This document shows, piece by piece, positions 8,752 through 18,369 of a stretch of 64,000 nt of DNA. The notes under the pieces were generated by a model. That model was given only the letters and a program-made list of their open reading frames with translations. It ran no database searches and was not told where the DNA came from. This DNA is from Radiobacillus kanasensis (GTDB lineage Bacteria; Bacillota; Bacilli; Bacillales; Amphibacillaceae), in contig NZ_CP088020.1 of NCBI RefSeq assembly GCF_021049245.1, positions 2,424,001-2,488,000 of the forward strand, written 5' to 3'. Every line of letters begins with the position of its first letter. Within the stretch, counting starts at the first letter, position 1. A program made the position numbers and the translations under genes.

Positions 8752-9903
8752 TTACGCTTGCTTTAGTGCTTGGATAAGGACATTCGCCACTTCCGGTCGT
8801 GAGAATTCCTTCGGTAGCTGTTCCCCATTTCGTAGTCTTTCACGTACTTTTGTACCACTTAAGTGCACGTGATTATCCTTATCATGTGGACATGTTTTAG
8901 CTGTGGCCATATTTTCACACTTTGTACAATAAAAGGCGTGCTCGAATTTAAAAATGTGAATGCCTAATTCTTCTTCAAATTCACTTATGAATTCTTGTGC
9001 CTCATAGGTTCCATAGTAATCTCCTACTCCGGCATGATCGCGCCCAACGATAAAGTGAGTGCAACCATAATTTTTTCGAACAATTGCATGCAATACGGCT
9101 TCCTTCGGTCCTGCATAGCGCATCGCGGCAGGGTATATCACTAAGCGGCTCCGATTAGCCGGATAATAGTTTTTCAAAATAACTTGATAGCTTTCCATTC
9201 GAACGGCTGCTGGAATATCATCTGTCTTTGTTTCTCCGACTAAAGGATTTAACAATAAGCCGTCAACCGATTCCAACGCTATTTTCTGAATATATTCGTG
9301 TGCACGATGGACAGGGTTTCGAGTTTGAAATCCAACGACTGTGTTCCATCCTAATTCCTCAAATAGTTTTCTCGTTTCACTAGGATCCTTATAAAAGGCT
9401 GCAAACTTTCCGTGACTCGGTCGATTCAATAGAGTAATTGGCCCAGCTAGATGAATATCCCCCCGTTCAAATAATTTCTTTACACCTGGGTGAGCTTCAT
9501 CTGTTGTTCCATACACTTTTTTAGCTTCCAGTGGCTTGTCAATGGTGTATTTTTCTTCAACAGCGAGGGTACCGTATATAATCCCGTCTTCCCCTTTAAG
9601 TGTGATTTCATCGCCAACTTGATAATGACTCTCTTCCGAAGCTGCAACAGATAACGTAATCGGAATACTCCAAATCGTGTTATCTGCAAGACGTGTCTGA
9701 TCGAGGACACTTTGATAGTCTTCCTTCCCCATAAAACCGTTAAGGGGACTAAATGCTCCAATCCCAATTAACTCTAAATCCGATATTTCCCATGCTGAAA
9801 TCGTCAAGGTTGGAAGAGCGTTGGCTTTAAGGAGTGCTTCTTCTCTTTCATCCCCTATTAATTCTCGATTAATTAAAGTGCCTCCATGTGGCTCGATTGT
9901 CAT
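8752..9903 (-). CDS. sat: Sulfate adenylyltransferase
   Basis: 383 residues from ATG 9903 ([15 protein letters not shown]); the longer in-frame start at 9918 would place the ribosome site GGGAGG within the gene. Family motifs [12 protein letters not shown] (ATP-binding HxxH) and [11 protein letters not shown] are intact, plus a small cysteine cluster ([13 protein letters not shown]) of the bacterial/archaeal homomeric type. It makes APS from ATP and sulfate. Located between cysI (34 bases upstream) and cysC. Confidence 0.96.
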   Translation of the reverse strand: MTIEPHGGTLINRELIGDEREEALLKANALPTLTISAWEISDLELIGIGAFSPLNGFMGKEDYQSVLDQTRLADNTIWSIPITLSVAASEESHYQVGDEITLKGEDGIIYGTLAVEEKYTIDKPLEAKKVYGTTDEAHPGVKKLFERGDIHLAGPITLLNRPSHGKFAAFYKDPSETRKLFEELGWNTVVGFQTRNPVHRAHEYIQKIALESVDGLLLNPLVGETKTDDIPAAVRMESYQVILKNYYPANRSRLVIYPAAMRYAGPKEAVLHAIVRKNYGCTHFIVGRDHAGVGDYYGTYEAQEFISEFEEELGIHIFKFEHAFYCTKCENMATAKTCPHDKDNHVHLSGTKVRERLRNGEQLPKEFSRPEVANVLIQALKQA

Positions 9904-9937
9904 ACTTGAACCTCCCATAGTGTAAAATCGTTATTCA

Positions 9938-11665
9938 CTAATTCCTTACCTCACTTGGAACACGATGAAAATCCAGTCCTGATTTGACTTCCTCCACATA
10001 ACCTGCGCGGATGACATAATCGCCAAAGTGCTCCTTTTCCTTACGTTCTTTTGCATAAGCAAACAATATAGGGCTAAGCGTGCTAAGTATCTCCTTTTCA
10101 CCGATATTCTCTTTATATAATTTGTTCAGGCGATCACCATGAAAACTACCACCTAGATACAAGTTATATTTGCCTGGTGCTTTTCCAACAAAAGCGATTT
10201 CTGCTAACCCTGGGCGGGCACAACCATTTGGACAACCGGTCATCCGAATCGTAATTTCTTCTTCCCGTAAACCTGCTTCATCTAATAATGTTTCGAGCTT
10301 ATCTATTAAAGAAGGGAGATAACGCTCTGACTCTGCCATTGCTAAGCCACAGGTTGGAAGAGCAACACAAGCCATCGAATTTCTTCGTAGTGCCGAATTT
10401 TCTTGTCCATCGGTTAGCCTGAATTTCTTTACTAGTTTTTCGATGGATGATTTTTCTTTATCCGTAACATTACTTACAATTAGATTTTGATTTGGAGTTA
10501 ACCGGAATTCTCCACGATGGATTTTGGCAATCTCTCGAATAGCTGCTTTTAACTTATACTCGCCTGTGTCAAGTAATCTCCCATTTTGGATAAAAAGTGT
10601 TAAGTGCCATTTCCCATCGCCTTTTTCCCAGCCATATCGATCCCCGTTACGCTCAAATTCAAAGTCTCGTGTAACTCCAAGCTCCCACCCTAATCGTCTA
10701 TTTAACTCCTGCAAAATCCATTCCTTTCCTAGTCGATCCACCGTGTATTTAAATCTCGCGTGCTTTCGACTAGACCGGTTCCCATAATCGCGTTGAATGG
10801 TAATGACATTCTCCGCAACATCCACCAGCTTATCCTTTGGACAAAAACCGATTACTTTTCCAACTTGCGGGTAGGTAGTCGTATCTCCATGTGTACTTCC
10901 CATTCCACCTCCAACGGCTACGTTAAAGCCTACTAGTTGGTTGTTTTCGACAATCGCGATAAAGCCAAGGTCTTGGGAAAATACATCAATGTCGTTGGAT
11001 GGAGGAACGGCAATACCAATCTTAAATTTACGTGGCAAATAAAGTTCCCCATAAATCGGTTCATCCTCCTCACGACTGTCGATCACTTTGTCCCCATCCA
11101 ACCAAATTTCGTGATACGCTTTCGTTCTAGGTAAAAGGTGCTCACTTACTTTTTGAGCAAGATCCTGTACCTCTGCATGTACGTCAGACTGATATGGATT
11201 AGCACCACACATGACATTCCTATTCACATCACCACAAGCAGCAATCGTGTCCAAAAGAGCACGATGAATATGCTGCATCGTCGGTTTCATATTCCATTTT
11301 AGGATTCCATGCATTTGAAAAGTTTGTCGTGTCGTAAGTTTTAGGGTGCCATTTCCGTATTGATTACTTAAATCGTCCATAACTAACCACTGTTCTGGTG
11401 TAGCCACTCCACCTGGTAGCCGTACACGAATCATAAACTGATAAGCAGGCTCAAGCATCTGCTTCTTACGCTCCAATCGGATATCACGGTCATCCTGCAT
11501 GTAGCTTCCATGAAATTTTATGAGTTTCCCATCGTAATCAGGTATAGCTGCACTTAATGGATCCTCAAAGCTTTCTTCTAGTGAGCCTCGTAAGTAATTA
11601 CTATCCGCTTTTATTTTTTCCATCTCACTCGGAGGACCTGCTTCATATGGAAACTTCTTTGACAT
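9938..11665 (-). CDS. cysI: Sulfite reductase [NADPH] hemoprotein beta-component
   Basis: 575 residues from ATG 11665 ([12 protein letters not shown]), preceded by GGGAGGAG. The frame runs farther upstream into cysJ but that part is the cysJ gene in another frame. Siroheme/4Fe-4S ligand cysteines are seen in [16 protein letters not shown] and [11 protein letters not shown]. Reduces sulfite to sulfide with electrons from CysJ; needs the siroheme made by the last two operon genes. Follows cysJ by 22 bases. Confidence 0.97.
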   Translation of the reverse strand: MSKKFPYEAGPPSEMEKIKADSNYLRGSLEESFEDPLSAAIPDYDGKLIKFHGSYMQDDRDIRLERKKQMLEPAYQFMIRVRLPGGVATPEQWLVMDDLSNQYGNGTLKLTTRQTFQMHGILKWNMKPTMQHIHRALLDTIAACGDVNRNVMCGANPYQSDVHAEVQDLAQKVSEHLLPRTKAYHEIWLDGDKVIDSREEDEPIYGELYLPRKFKIGIAVPPSNDIDVFSQDLGFIAIVENNQLVGFNVAVGGGMGSTHGDTTTYPQVGKVIGFCPKDKLVDVAENVITIQRDYGNRSSRKHARFKYTVDRLGKEWILQELNRRLGWELGVTRDFEFERNGDRYGWEKGDGKWHLTLFIQNGRLLDTGEYKLKAAIREIAKIHRGEFRLTPNQNLIVSNVTDKEKSSIEKLVKKFRLTDGQENSALRRNSMACVALPTCGLAMAESERYLPSLIDKLETLLDEAGLREEEITIRMTGCPNGCARPGLAEIAFVGKAPGKYNLYLGGSFHGDRLNKLYKENIGEKEILSTLSPILFAYAKERKEKEHFGDYVIRAGYVEEVKSGLDFHRVPSEVRN

Positions 11666-11687
11666 GATGAACTCCTCCCATCCAGTA

Positions 11688-13514
11688 TTAATAAACATCT
11701 CTTTGATAGCGCTTCTCCTTGCGCAAAGTGACCAAAAACTCTTCCGCTTCCTCTTTTGTTTTGCCACCTTCTTTTTCAATAATAGTAAGAAGGGTTTGAT
11801 GAACATCTTTGGCCATATGTTTTTCATCCCCGCAAACGTATAGATAGGCCCCATTCTCCAACCACTCGTACAGTAATAGACTTTTTTCAAGCATTCGATG
11901 TTGAACATAAATTTTGCTAACCGTATCTCTTGAAAATGCCACATCCATCTTGGAAAGCACCCCGCTTTTTAGCCATCTCTGCCATTCCACTTGATAAAGA
12001 AAATCAGTCATGAAATGCTGCTCACCAAAAAATAACCAAGTTTCTCCAGTAACTCCAAGCTCTTCCCTTTCCTCTAGAAAAGATCGGTATGGGGCAATAC
12101 CCGTTCCAGCGCCAATCATAATAATAGGTGCACTTGGATCCTCTGGTAATCGGAAGCTTTTATTTCGTTGGACGTATACCGGAATCTTATCCCCAACTTC
12201 TAATTGTTCGGCAATTTTACCAGAGCACACTCCGATACGGTCCCGTCCATGAGCCTTAAATCGAACGGTTCCGACTGTTAAGTGAACTTCATCGGGGTTG
12301 GCTTGGCAACTGCTGGCAATGGAATATAAACGGGATGGCAGTTTCCGTAGAACACTAATAAATTCACTAGCTGTTGCCTCCCATGGTCCAAAGTCTTGAA
12401 CTAGATCTAATACATCTCTTCCTTCCAAATACTGATTCAACTCTTCACGGTTGGAACCTAATAACTCCTTTAGCGATTGGTTTTCAAAGACATCTACTAA
12501 TTTCTCAATCAACGGTTTGGTTAGTTTCGTAATTTCATAGGTTGATAATAAAGCATTTCGTACAGTATCTAACTCCCCATCTTTGTTTATAAGTACTTGT
12601 TCATCTGGATTAAACCCCATTTTATTTATGATCTGGTCAACAAGCATGGGATGATTAGTTGGAACGATTCCTAGACTATCTCCTGGTTCAAAATGCAAAT
12701 TAGATCCCTCGAGATCAAGTACTAGATGACGTGTTTCTTTGTTAGAGCCGCGTCCATTTAAATTAATATTTTCTACTATTTCTGCATGAAACGGATTTTT
12801 CTTGGAGTACTCTTTTTGCATAGCAGGTGCAACCACTTCGGTTGTAGATCCAACTTCACCACTATTGGAATGTTCGTCTAATACTTTAGAAGTAATATCC
12901 TCCATCCATTGGTTAGCCGGATCCTCAAAATCCAGATCACACTCTACTCTTGGTAGTATTCTCTCAGCTCCTAATTCCTCTAGGCGCTTATCGAAATCCT
13001 TACCCGTTTTGCAAAAAAATTCATAGCTACTATCTCCAAGAGCCAAGATAGAGTATCTTAGTCCATCTAACCTTGGTGCTCTTGTGCTATGAAGGAAATC
13101 ATAGAAAGCAACTGCATTATCTGGTGGGTCTCCATCACCGTGGGTACTTGTAATAATCAATAAATCTTCAACCTTTTGAATTGCCTTTGGTTTGAAATCA
13201 TCCATTAAATAAGTAGAAATTGAAAGCTTTTGCTCTTTAAGCTTTACGGTGAACTCTTCTGCTAATTGCTGGGCGTTTCCCGTGTCCGTACCATAAAGAA
13301 TGGTTATTTCACGTTGTGGAACCGGTGCTCTATTTTCTACAGAGCCTTCTGCCTTCAAAGCTTTTTGTAAATCTGTGCCTCTTTCAGTTAATGCTGATGC
13401 AGAAAGATACCCACTTAACCAAAGGATTTGCTTATCAGTTAGTGTCGGCATCAGCTGATTTAAAAGGTCGGCCTGCTCTCGACTAAAGGGACTATTCACT
13501 ACTTGAAATTGCAA
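11688..13514 (-). CDS. cysJ: Sulfite reductase [NADPH] flavoprotein alpha-component
   Basis: 608 residues from the TTG at 13514 (encodes [14 protein letters not shown], matching the B. subtilis N terminus and preceded by GAGGTGG); a second TTG at 13517 is equally close. Flavodoxin domain about residues 65-210 ([28 protein letters not shown]), then FAD-binding (RLYSIASS) and NADPH-binding ([16 protein letters not shown]) parts, ending in KRYQRDVY as in the family. Transfers electrons from NADPH through FAD and FMN to CysI. Next to cysI and 74 bases after cysH. Confidence 0.96.
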   Translation of the reverse strand: MQFQVVNSPFSREQADLLNQLMPTLTDKQILWLSGYLSASALTERGTDLQKALKAEGSVENRAPVPQREITILYGTDTGNAQQLAEEFTVKLKEQKLSISTYLMDDFKPKAIQKVEDLLIITSTHGDGDPPDNAVAFYDFLHSTRAPRLDGLRYSILALGDSSYEFFCKTGKDFDKRLEELGAERILPRVECDLDFEDPANQWMEDITSKVLDEHSNSGEVGSTTEVVAPAMQKEYSKKNPFHAEIVENINLNGRGSNKETRHLVLDLEGSNLHFEPGDSLGIVPTNHPMLVDQIINKMGFNPDEQVLINKDGELDTVRNALLSTYEITKLTKPLIEKLVDVFENQSLKELLGSNREELNQYLEGRDVLDLVQDFGPWEATASEFISVLRKLPSRLYSIASSCQANPDEVHLTVGTVRFKAHGRDRIGVCSGKIAEQLEVGDKIPVYVQRNKSFRLPEDPSAPIIMIGAGTGIAPYRSFLEEREELGVTGETWLFFGEQHFMTDFLYQVEWQRWLKSGVLSKMDVAFSRDTVSKIYVQHRMLEKSLLLYEWLENGAYLYVCGDEKHMAKDVHQTLLTIIEKEGGKTKEEAEEFLVTLRKEKRYQRDVY

Positions 13515-13588
13515 CAATGCCACCTCACAAAAGGATTTTCGATCATTTTTTATCTTTTCACAGGTAACTGCATGAGTGGAGGAGGTTA

Positions 13589-14302
13589 TCAAGATCTCGG
13601 TGTGTGTAACCCACATTCCGTCTTGCTCGTACCTTGCCATCTTCCGGCTCTACTATCTCCCCCATCTAAAACAGCTGATGTACAAGGGATACAGCCAATA
13701 CTTGGGAAGTTCTGGTCATGCAGTTCGTTATAGTCCAAACCGTGATCCCTAATGTATTGCCATACATCCTCCCAAGTCCAGTGAATTAACGGACAAACCT
13801 TTATAGACTGAAAGCGCTCATCCTTATTCACAAAGTTGGTGTTCCTTCTACTAAGAGATTGTTCTCTCCTAAGTCCTGAAATCCAAGCTGTTACCCCAGA
13901 GAGCGCCTCTTCTAATGGTTTCATTTTTCTAATGTAACAACACTGGTCTGGATCTCTTTTCCATAATGCACTCCCATGTTTGCTAGCTTGTTCCTCCAGT
14001 GTTACATCTGGCTTCAACATCCTGATTTGCAGATTAGGATAACGTTGTTTTACTTTTTCAATAAGCTCGTATGTCTCTGGAAAGTGAAGGTCCGTATCCA
14101 AGAATAAAAGGCTCGCATCGTTCTTCACTTTAGAGATAAGGTCGATTAAAACGATCCCTTCCGCTCCGAAACTACATGAGTATATGATAGACTCTTGAAA
14201 GTGTTGATAAGCCCATTCTAATACTTTAGAAGCACCTTTCGATTGATCGGTAGGATTCCAATCAACAAATGGATCCTTAGAGAAATTTTCATAGGAAAGC
14301 AT
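13589..14302 (-). CDS. cysH: Phosphoadenylyl-/adenylyl-sulfate reductase with 4Fe-4S motif
   Basis: 237 residues from ATG 14302, chosen for the ribosome site GGAGGTAAGG upstream; the frame opens earlier at 14338 without such a site. PP-loop motif SCSFGAEGIVLIDLI near residue 47. Cysteine pairs DQCCYIRK and IGCIPCTSA would hold a 4Fe-4S cluster, the signature of enzymes that reduce APS (and in Bacillus also PAPS). The catalytic C-terminal ECGLH is present. Produces sulfite for CysJI. Confidence 0.95.
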   Translation of the reverse strand: MLSYENFSKDPFVDWNPTDQSKGASKVLEWAYQHFQESIIYSCSFGAEGIVLIDLISKVKNDASLLFLDTDLHFPETYELIEKVKQRYPNLQIRMLKPDVTLEEQASKHGSALWKRDPDQCCYIRKMKPLEEALSGVTAWISGLRREQSLSRRNTNFVNKDERFQSIKVCPLIHWTWEDVWQYIRDHGLDYNELHDQNFPSIGCIPCTSAVLDGGDSRAGRWQGTSKTECGLHTPRS

Positions 14303-14377
14303 GATTTTCCTTACCTCCTCCTTAACCTCATCTTCCATTTTTTCATAACCATCACGGTGCTACCATGTAACATCCAA

Positions 14378-15487
14378 TTACCAAATTTCCTTCGCTAACT
14401 CTACGATAAAACGTAGCTTCTCCCATTGCTCCTCTTCCGACAACTTATTTCCGTGATGCGTAGAGGAAAATCCACATTGCGGACTTAAGCATATTTGCTC
14501 TAAAGGCACATACTTAGATGCTTCTTTTATACGTGCTTTAATATATTCTCCATCTTCTAACTCTCCCCGTTTAGAGGTAACAACACCTAATACAACCTTC
14601 GGACCACCGTTCGGGATATGTTGCAACGGCTTAAAGCTTCCGGACCGTTCATCATCATATTCAAGGAAAAATCCATCCACTTTTTCTTTTGCTAACAAGA
14701 TAGGAGCGATGATGTCATAGCTCCCTTCAAATGCCCAATTGGAGCGATAATTACCACGACAAAGATGGGTAGTCACTATTAAATCCTCCGGTTTACCTTC
14801 TAGCACACCATTAATTACTCTTAATGCTAAGTTGATTAGCTCTTCTCTGCCGTACTCACCTTGAGCTTGATTAAATGGAAGAGATGGTGCTGAAAGACCA
14901 GCAATATAGACATCATCTAACTGCAAGTAACGGACACCTGCATCATAAAACGCTTGGATTGCATCCCGGTATGCTTGAATTACGTCATTAGCAAAATCCT
15001 CAATATCGGGATAGACCGTTTTATCTCTTATTCCTTCGTGAAACAATTGATTTGGACTTGGTATCGTTTGTTTGGCAACGGCCCGACCACCAACAATGTC
15101 ATTAAACTCAAGGAAATCTTGAATAAAGGGATGCTCCAGATTAAAAGAAACCTTGCCGTTATTACGTATGTTGTATCGTTCTGTTTCTTCATTTCCATGA
15201 AAAATATACCCAACCTCGGGAACATATCCTTCCATTCCATTCAAATGTTCTAAAAAGTCTGTGTGCCAAAATCTCCGTCTGAATTCTCCATCACTAACTA
15301 GTTCTAACCCTACTTCTATTTGCTTATCTACAATTCTTTTGATCTCTTTTGTTTCAACCTCCCGTAATTGGTGCTCTGAGATCTCACCTTGTTTATAAGC
15401 TTCTCTTGCTTGAAGTAAATTCTCAGGTCGTAATAGACTCCCTACGTGGTCTGCCCTAAAAGGGGCTTTTGTTACAGTAACTGCCAT
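14378..15487 (-). CDS. Cobalamin-independent methionine synthase-like methyltransferase (YxjG/YxjH family)
   Basis: 369 residues from ATG 15487, preceded by GGAGGAG; an upstream ATG at 15502 lies on the ribosome site. Single MetE C-terminal-type barrel starting FRADHVGSLLRP, with SDGEFRRRFWHTDF, a conserved LQLDDVY loop, TTHLCRGN (zinc His-x-Cys) and a late LSPQCGFSST (second zinc Cys). It lacks the N-terminal half of full MetE. In B. subtilis yxjG and yxjH are S-box genes of methionine recycling; the SAM riboswitch upstream fits. Exact methyl donor is not known from sequence. Confidence 0.85.
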   Translation of the reverse strand: MAVTVTKAPFRADHVGSLLRPENLLQAREAYKQGEISEHQLREVETKEIKRIVDKQIEVGLELVSDGEFRRRFWHTDFLEHLNGMEGYVPEVGYIFHGNEETERYNIRNNGKVSFNLEHPFIQDFLEFNDIVGGRAVAKQTIPSPNQLFHEGIRDKTVYPDIEDFANDVIQAYRDAIQAFYDAGVRYLQLDDVYIAGLSAPSLPFNQAQGEYGREELINLALRVINGVLEGKPEDLIVTTHLCRGNYRSNWAFEGSYDIIAPILLAKEKVDGFFLEYDDERSGSFKPLQHIPNGGPKVVLGVVTSKRGELEDGEYIKARIKEASKYVPLEQICLSPQCGFSSTHHGNKLSEEEQWEKLRFIVELAKEIW

Positions 15488-15542
15488 TAAAATCTCCTCC
15501 ACTTTTCATTTATTTTGAACATTTACATGTTACAAACACCAT

Positions 15543-15586
15543 AAAAAAAAGAGATAGCACCATCCTCAAAGGAAAGTGCTACCTCT
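15543..15586 (-). terminator. Second terminator in the sulfur operon leader
   Basis: On the minus strand GAGGTAGCAC ... GTGCTATCTC forms a long hairpin followed by eight T, 40 bases before the methyltransferase ribosome site. Transcripts that pass the SAM riboswitch must also pass this signal. Whether it is conditional depends on the unidentified structured region upstream of it. Confidence 0.85.
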
Positions 15587-15659
15587 AGTTGACTAGTCGG
15601 TAAGCGACGCTAATCAGTTATTTACATAAGTTGTTTTCTTCATCCAAGTAAGAACAAAA

Positions 15660-15870
15660 GCTCGGGGCGCCCGGGTTTAAGGATTACAGACTAAAACCGT
15701 CCTATGCGGACAACGCCTGCAGACCCCTTGCCGGGGCCACGTACGGACTGCGCCTGGCCAAGCCAGGTGGTTCGGCTTGCCGCTCAGGAGCGGCGGTCTT
15801 AATCGAACATTCCTTCGTCGGAGATAAAGGAAACATGCCCCTTCATAGGGGTATGCCAACGTTGGGCGCA
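15660..15870. other. GC-rich multi-hairpin island of unknown nature
   Basis: About 210 bases, clearly richer in G+C than everything around it, packed with consecutive short inverted repeats: GTCC/GGAC (15699-15711), CCCC/GGGG (15724-15736), CCTGGC/GCCAGG (15753-15767), GCCGCT/AGCGGC (15779-15794), CATGCCCC/GGGGTATG (15834-15855) and the palindrome CCAACGTTGG (about 15857-15866). The 64-codon minus frame through it has no ribosome site and a cysteine/arginine-rich nonsense composition. It lies between the SAM riboswitch terminator and a second terminator. It could be a structured RNA, a non-autonomous mobile element, or a dispersed repeat. Not recognised. Confidence 0.6.
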
Positions 15871-15944
15871 TATCTGAACTGGAGCTGAACGTGGCTATTG
15901 CAGTATGTTATCCACACCAGGCAAATTTTATAATTACCTACAAT

Positions 15945-15980
15945 AGAAAAACCTCTTCTTTGCACAATAAGAAGAGGTTA
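15945..15980 (-). terminator. Terminator of the SAM riboswitch expression platform
   Basis: Minus strand AACCTCTTCTT ... AAGAAGAGGTT followed by TTTTTC. The 5' arm CTCTTCTTAT is complementary to the 3' strand of aptamer helix P1 (GATAAGAAGAG), which gives the usual switch: with SAM bound P1 forms and the terminator folds; without SAM the antiterminator forms. Confidence 0.9.
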
Positions 15981-15993
15981 ACATAATTAGTTC

Positions 15994-16104
15994 GACTCTT
16001 CTTATCTACCAAGCTTAGTAGCTTGCTGGAATTAGCACAGTTCTTTAAAAGCCTGTTGCCGAGGTATCTTTGGGCCAGTCCCTCCACCTCTCTGGATAAG
16101 AAAT
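15994..16104 (-). promoter_or_regulatory. SAM-I (S-box) riboswitch aptamer
   Basis: Minus strand carries the conserved S-box blocks in order: CTTATCCAGAGAGGTGGAGG, then GACTGGCCC, a CTCGGCAACAGG block, TGTGCTAATTCCAGCAAG and the closing strand AGATAAG that pairs with the first CTTATC as P1. It should turn off the downstream methyltransferase and sulfate operon when S-adenosylmethionine is plentiful. Confidence 0.96.
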
Positions 16105-16129
16105 ATTATGGAAATTTTCTGTTAAATTC

Positions 16130-16158
16130 ACTATACAAGGGTTCCTAATTATTGTCAA
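16130..16158 (-). promoter_or_regulatory. Sigma-A promoter of the SAM riboswitch operon
   Basis: Minus strand TTGACA (16158-16153), 17 bases, TATAGT (16135-16130). Transcription would begin just before the riboswitch. No other strong promoter was noticed between the following genes down to sirB. Confidence 0.85.
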
Positions 16159-16196
16159 TATTCTTTTTTAGAAAAAATATATTTTAAAATTACTTG

Positions 16197-16225
16197 TTGA
16201 CATTGTATTTGATTTATCTTATATT
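16197..16225 (+). promoter_or_regulatory. Sigma-A promoter of the tandem T-box / ThrRS gene
   Basis: TTGACA at 16197-16202, 17 bases, TATATT at 16220-16225, about 20 bases before the first T-box. It is back to back with the sulfur operon promoter. Confidence 0.8.
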
Positions 16226-16244
16226 CTTATTTAACTAATCAAAC

Positions 16245-16490
16245 TGAGCTAAGAAAAGGACATGAATCATTCTCACTTTTCTTTTTAGAGAATAGGGTCA
16301 TCGGCTGGAAGCCCTTAAGTTAAGCGAATGATTTACCACCTTGGAGCTATTATGGGGAATCGGGAATCCTTAGTATCCATAATCGGGAAACCGTTATCTT
16401 TTGAGCATTTTGCACTTTTGTGTGAAATGAAATTAGGGTGGAACCACGACCACACTCGTCCCTTCTATGAGGATGAGTGTGGTTTTTTAT
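16245..16490 (+). promoter_or_regulatory. T-box riboswitch 1 (threonine)
   Basis: Stem I region ends with ATTTACCACCTTGGAGC; the ACC triplet (16335-16337, or the next one) is the likely specifier and codes for Thr. The T-box AGGGTGGAACCACG lies near 16433-16447 and is followed by the terminator ACCACACTC/GAGTGTGGT with a T run (16449-16490). Uncharged tRNA-Thr should favour the antiterminator. Confidence 0.93.
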
Positions 16491-16499
16491 TTTTATAAG

Positions 16500-16752
16500 T
16501 GAAAGCTATGACAAGGACACGAAGGATGTTTGAACGTCTTAACAGAGAATGAAGGTCACCGACTGAGAGCCTTCTAGGAATACAGCATCCTTTACCACCT
16601 TGGAGTGTTATGGGGAACCTATGTTAGAAGTATCCATAACCGGTAGGAGCCGTTATCTCTTTTGAGCGTTTTGCATTATTTATGCGAAACGGAATTAGGG
16701 TGGAACCACGACCACACTCGTCCCTTCTTTGGGATGAGTGTGGTTTTTTATT
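16500..16752 (+). promoter_or_regulatory. T-box riboswitch 2 (threonine)
   Basis: A second complete T-box right after the first terminator: specifier context CTTTACCACCTTGGAG (ACC at 16594-16596), T-box AGGGTGGAACCACG, terminator 16711-16752. Its 3' half is nearly the same as that of T-box 1, so it is a duplication. Both must be antiterminated before the synthetase is made. Confidence 0.93.
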
Positions 16753-16777
16753 TCTAAAAATTTTAGGAGGAAAAAAC

Positions 16778-17983
16778 ATGTCAAACAATGTAGAACTGTC
16801 AAGAAGAAATCACCGAGAGCTCGGGCAACAGCTAGAGTTATTTATGTCTATGGAAGAAGCTCCAGGTATGCCATTTTTTCTACCAAAGGGAATGGTCATT
16901 CGAAACGTACTAGAAAACCTTTGGAAAGAGAAACATCAAAAGGCTAAATACCAAGAAATAAAGACTCCCATTATGATGAAGCAACATTTATGGGAACAAT
17001 CCGGACATTGGGATCATTATCACGATAATATGTACTTCTCTCATATTGATGATCAAAACTATGCAATCAAACCGATGAGCTGTCCGGGTGCTGTTTTACT
17101 TTATAACAGCAAACGTCGCAGCTATCGCGAACTTCCAATCCGCTACGCGGAACTCGGACTTGTGCATCGTCACGAATTATCTGGCTCCTTAAATGGATTA
17201 CTTCGGGTTCGTTCTTTTACTCAAGATGATGCCCATTTATTTGTTCGCGAAGATCAAGTAAAAGACGAAATTAAAAATGTTCTAGAGCTTGTCGACGACA
17301 TCTATTCCATCTTTGGATTTAGCTACAAAGTAGAGTTGTCCACTCGCCCGGAAAAATATATGGGAGATTTAGAAAAATGGAACAAAGCGGAAGCCTCTCT
17401 CCAACAAGTTCTAGAGGAAAAAGAAATAGATTATAGTTTGAATGAAGGGGACGGCGCTTTTTATGGTCCAAAAATTGACTTCCACATCCTTGATTCGTTA
17501 GGACGAAGCTGGCAATGTGGAACCATTCAATTAGACTTCCAATTCCCCGAAAAATTCGGTTGTGAATACATCGGTGAAGACAATAAAGCTCACCAACCGA
17601 TTATGATTCATCGCGCTATCTATGGGTCTATCGAGAGATTCTTGGCTATTCTTATTGAACATTATGATGGAAACTTTCCATTATGGATAGCTCCTGTACA
17701 AGTGAACATGTTACCGATTTCTGCAGCTCATGTTGACTACGCTTATCAGGTAAAAACACAATTAGAGCAAGAAGGATTCCGAGTAGAAGTAGACGATCGT
17801 AATGAAAAAGTAGGATTAAAAATACGCGAAGCTGAAAAACAAAAGGTTCCGTATATGATGGTTGTTGGTGATAAAGAAATGGAAAATCAATCTGTCGCGT
17901 TACGAAAGCATAAGGAAGGTAATATTGGCAATTTATCCCTTTCCAATGTAATCAGCATACTGAAGGATGAAGAAAAATATTAA
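16778..17983 (+). CDS. Threonyl-tRNA synthetase lacking TGS and editing domains
   Basis: 401 residues from ATG 16778, with AGGAGG 8 bases upstream. It starts directly at the class II catalytic domain (HRELGQQLELF, MKQHLWEQSGHW, the MSCPGA motif and FTQDDAHLF) and ends with the anticodon-binding domain (PLWIAPVQVNMLPIS). Normal bacterial ThrRS has about 640 residues with N-terminal TGS and serine-editing domains; both are missing, and the frame upstream is the T-box, not a hidden N terminus. Probably a second, starvation-induced ThrRS beside a normal thrS elsewhere; it cannot clear Ser-tRNA-Thr by itself. Confidence 0.92.
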   Translation: MSNNVELSRRNHRELGQQLELFMSMEEAPGMPFFLPKGMVIRNVLENLWKEKHQKAKYQEIKTPIMMKQHLWEQSGHWDHYHDNMYFSHIDDQNYAIKPMSCPGAVLLYNSKRRSYRELPIRYAELGLVHRHELSGSLNGLLRVRSFTQDDAHLFVREDQVKDEIKNVLELVDDIYSIFGFSYKVELSTRPEKYMGDLEKWNKAEASLQQVLEEKEIDYSLNEGDGAFYGPKIDFHILDSLGRSWQCGTIQLDFQFPEKFGCEYIGEDNKAHQPIMIHRAIYGSIERFLAILIEHYDGNFPLWIAPVQVNMLPISAAHVDYAYQVKTQLEQEGFRVEVDDRNEKVGLKIREAEKQKVPYMMVVGDKEMENQSVALRKHKEGNIGNLSLSNVISILKDEEKY

Positions 17984-18159
17984 GTAAAGAAAAAGAAGCT
18001 AGGACAAAACTATAATCTCCCAATCTAAAGATGAACGATTACACGATAAGAAGTGTAGAACGTTACTTTTCAATGGTTGGGTTTTCATTCACAGTTGATA
18101 TAAAATGCGATGTAACGATCTTTGGATAATTACTAAAAAGTCAAGTTTAGCCTAAATGC

Positions 18160-18290
18160 CACGCTTCGGCAGAATACTTCGCTTTACGCGGGCACGGCCT
18201 CAGCTTCCTCGGAAGAACACTACTTCCTGCGGGATCTTCGGCTCGCGCTGTTCCCGCTGGAGTCTACGTATTCTGCCTACGCTTGTAGGT
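18160..18290 (+). repeat. GC-rich Bacillaceae-type repeat, copy 1
   Basis: Contains the pattern CTTTACGCGGGCACGGCC-TCAGC-TTCCTCGG ... CTGCGGGATCTTCGGCTC ... GTTCCCGCTGGAGTC, able to fold back on itself. Similar sequence (CGCGGGCACGGCCTCAGC...) is dispersed in intergenic regions of many Bacillaceae (from memory). No coding sense. Confidence 0.55.
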
Positions 18291-18369
18291 ATTTTCTAAT
18301 ATAGTGGGTTATTAACACCTATAAAATAAGTAGACCAAGAGACACCTCTGACTTGAAAAGAACTCCGTA

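Noticed and set aside
15660..15870. Known housekeeping RNA (6S, SRP RNA, RNase P RNA or tmRNA)
   Set aside because: None of the conserved segments I know for these RNAs is present on either strand.
15677..15871. 64-codon minus-strand open frame in the GC-rich island
   Set aside because: No ribosome site, odd composition, and the DNA is a chain of hairpins; treated as a structured element, not a gene.
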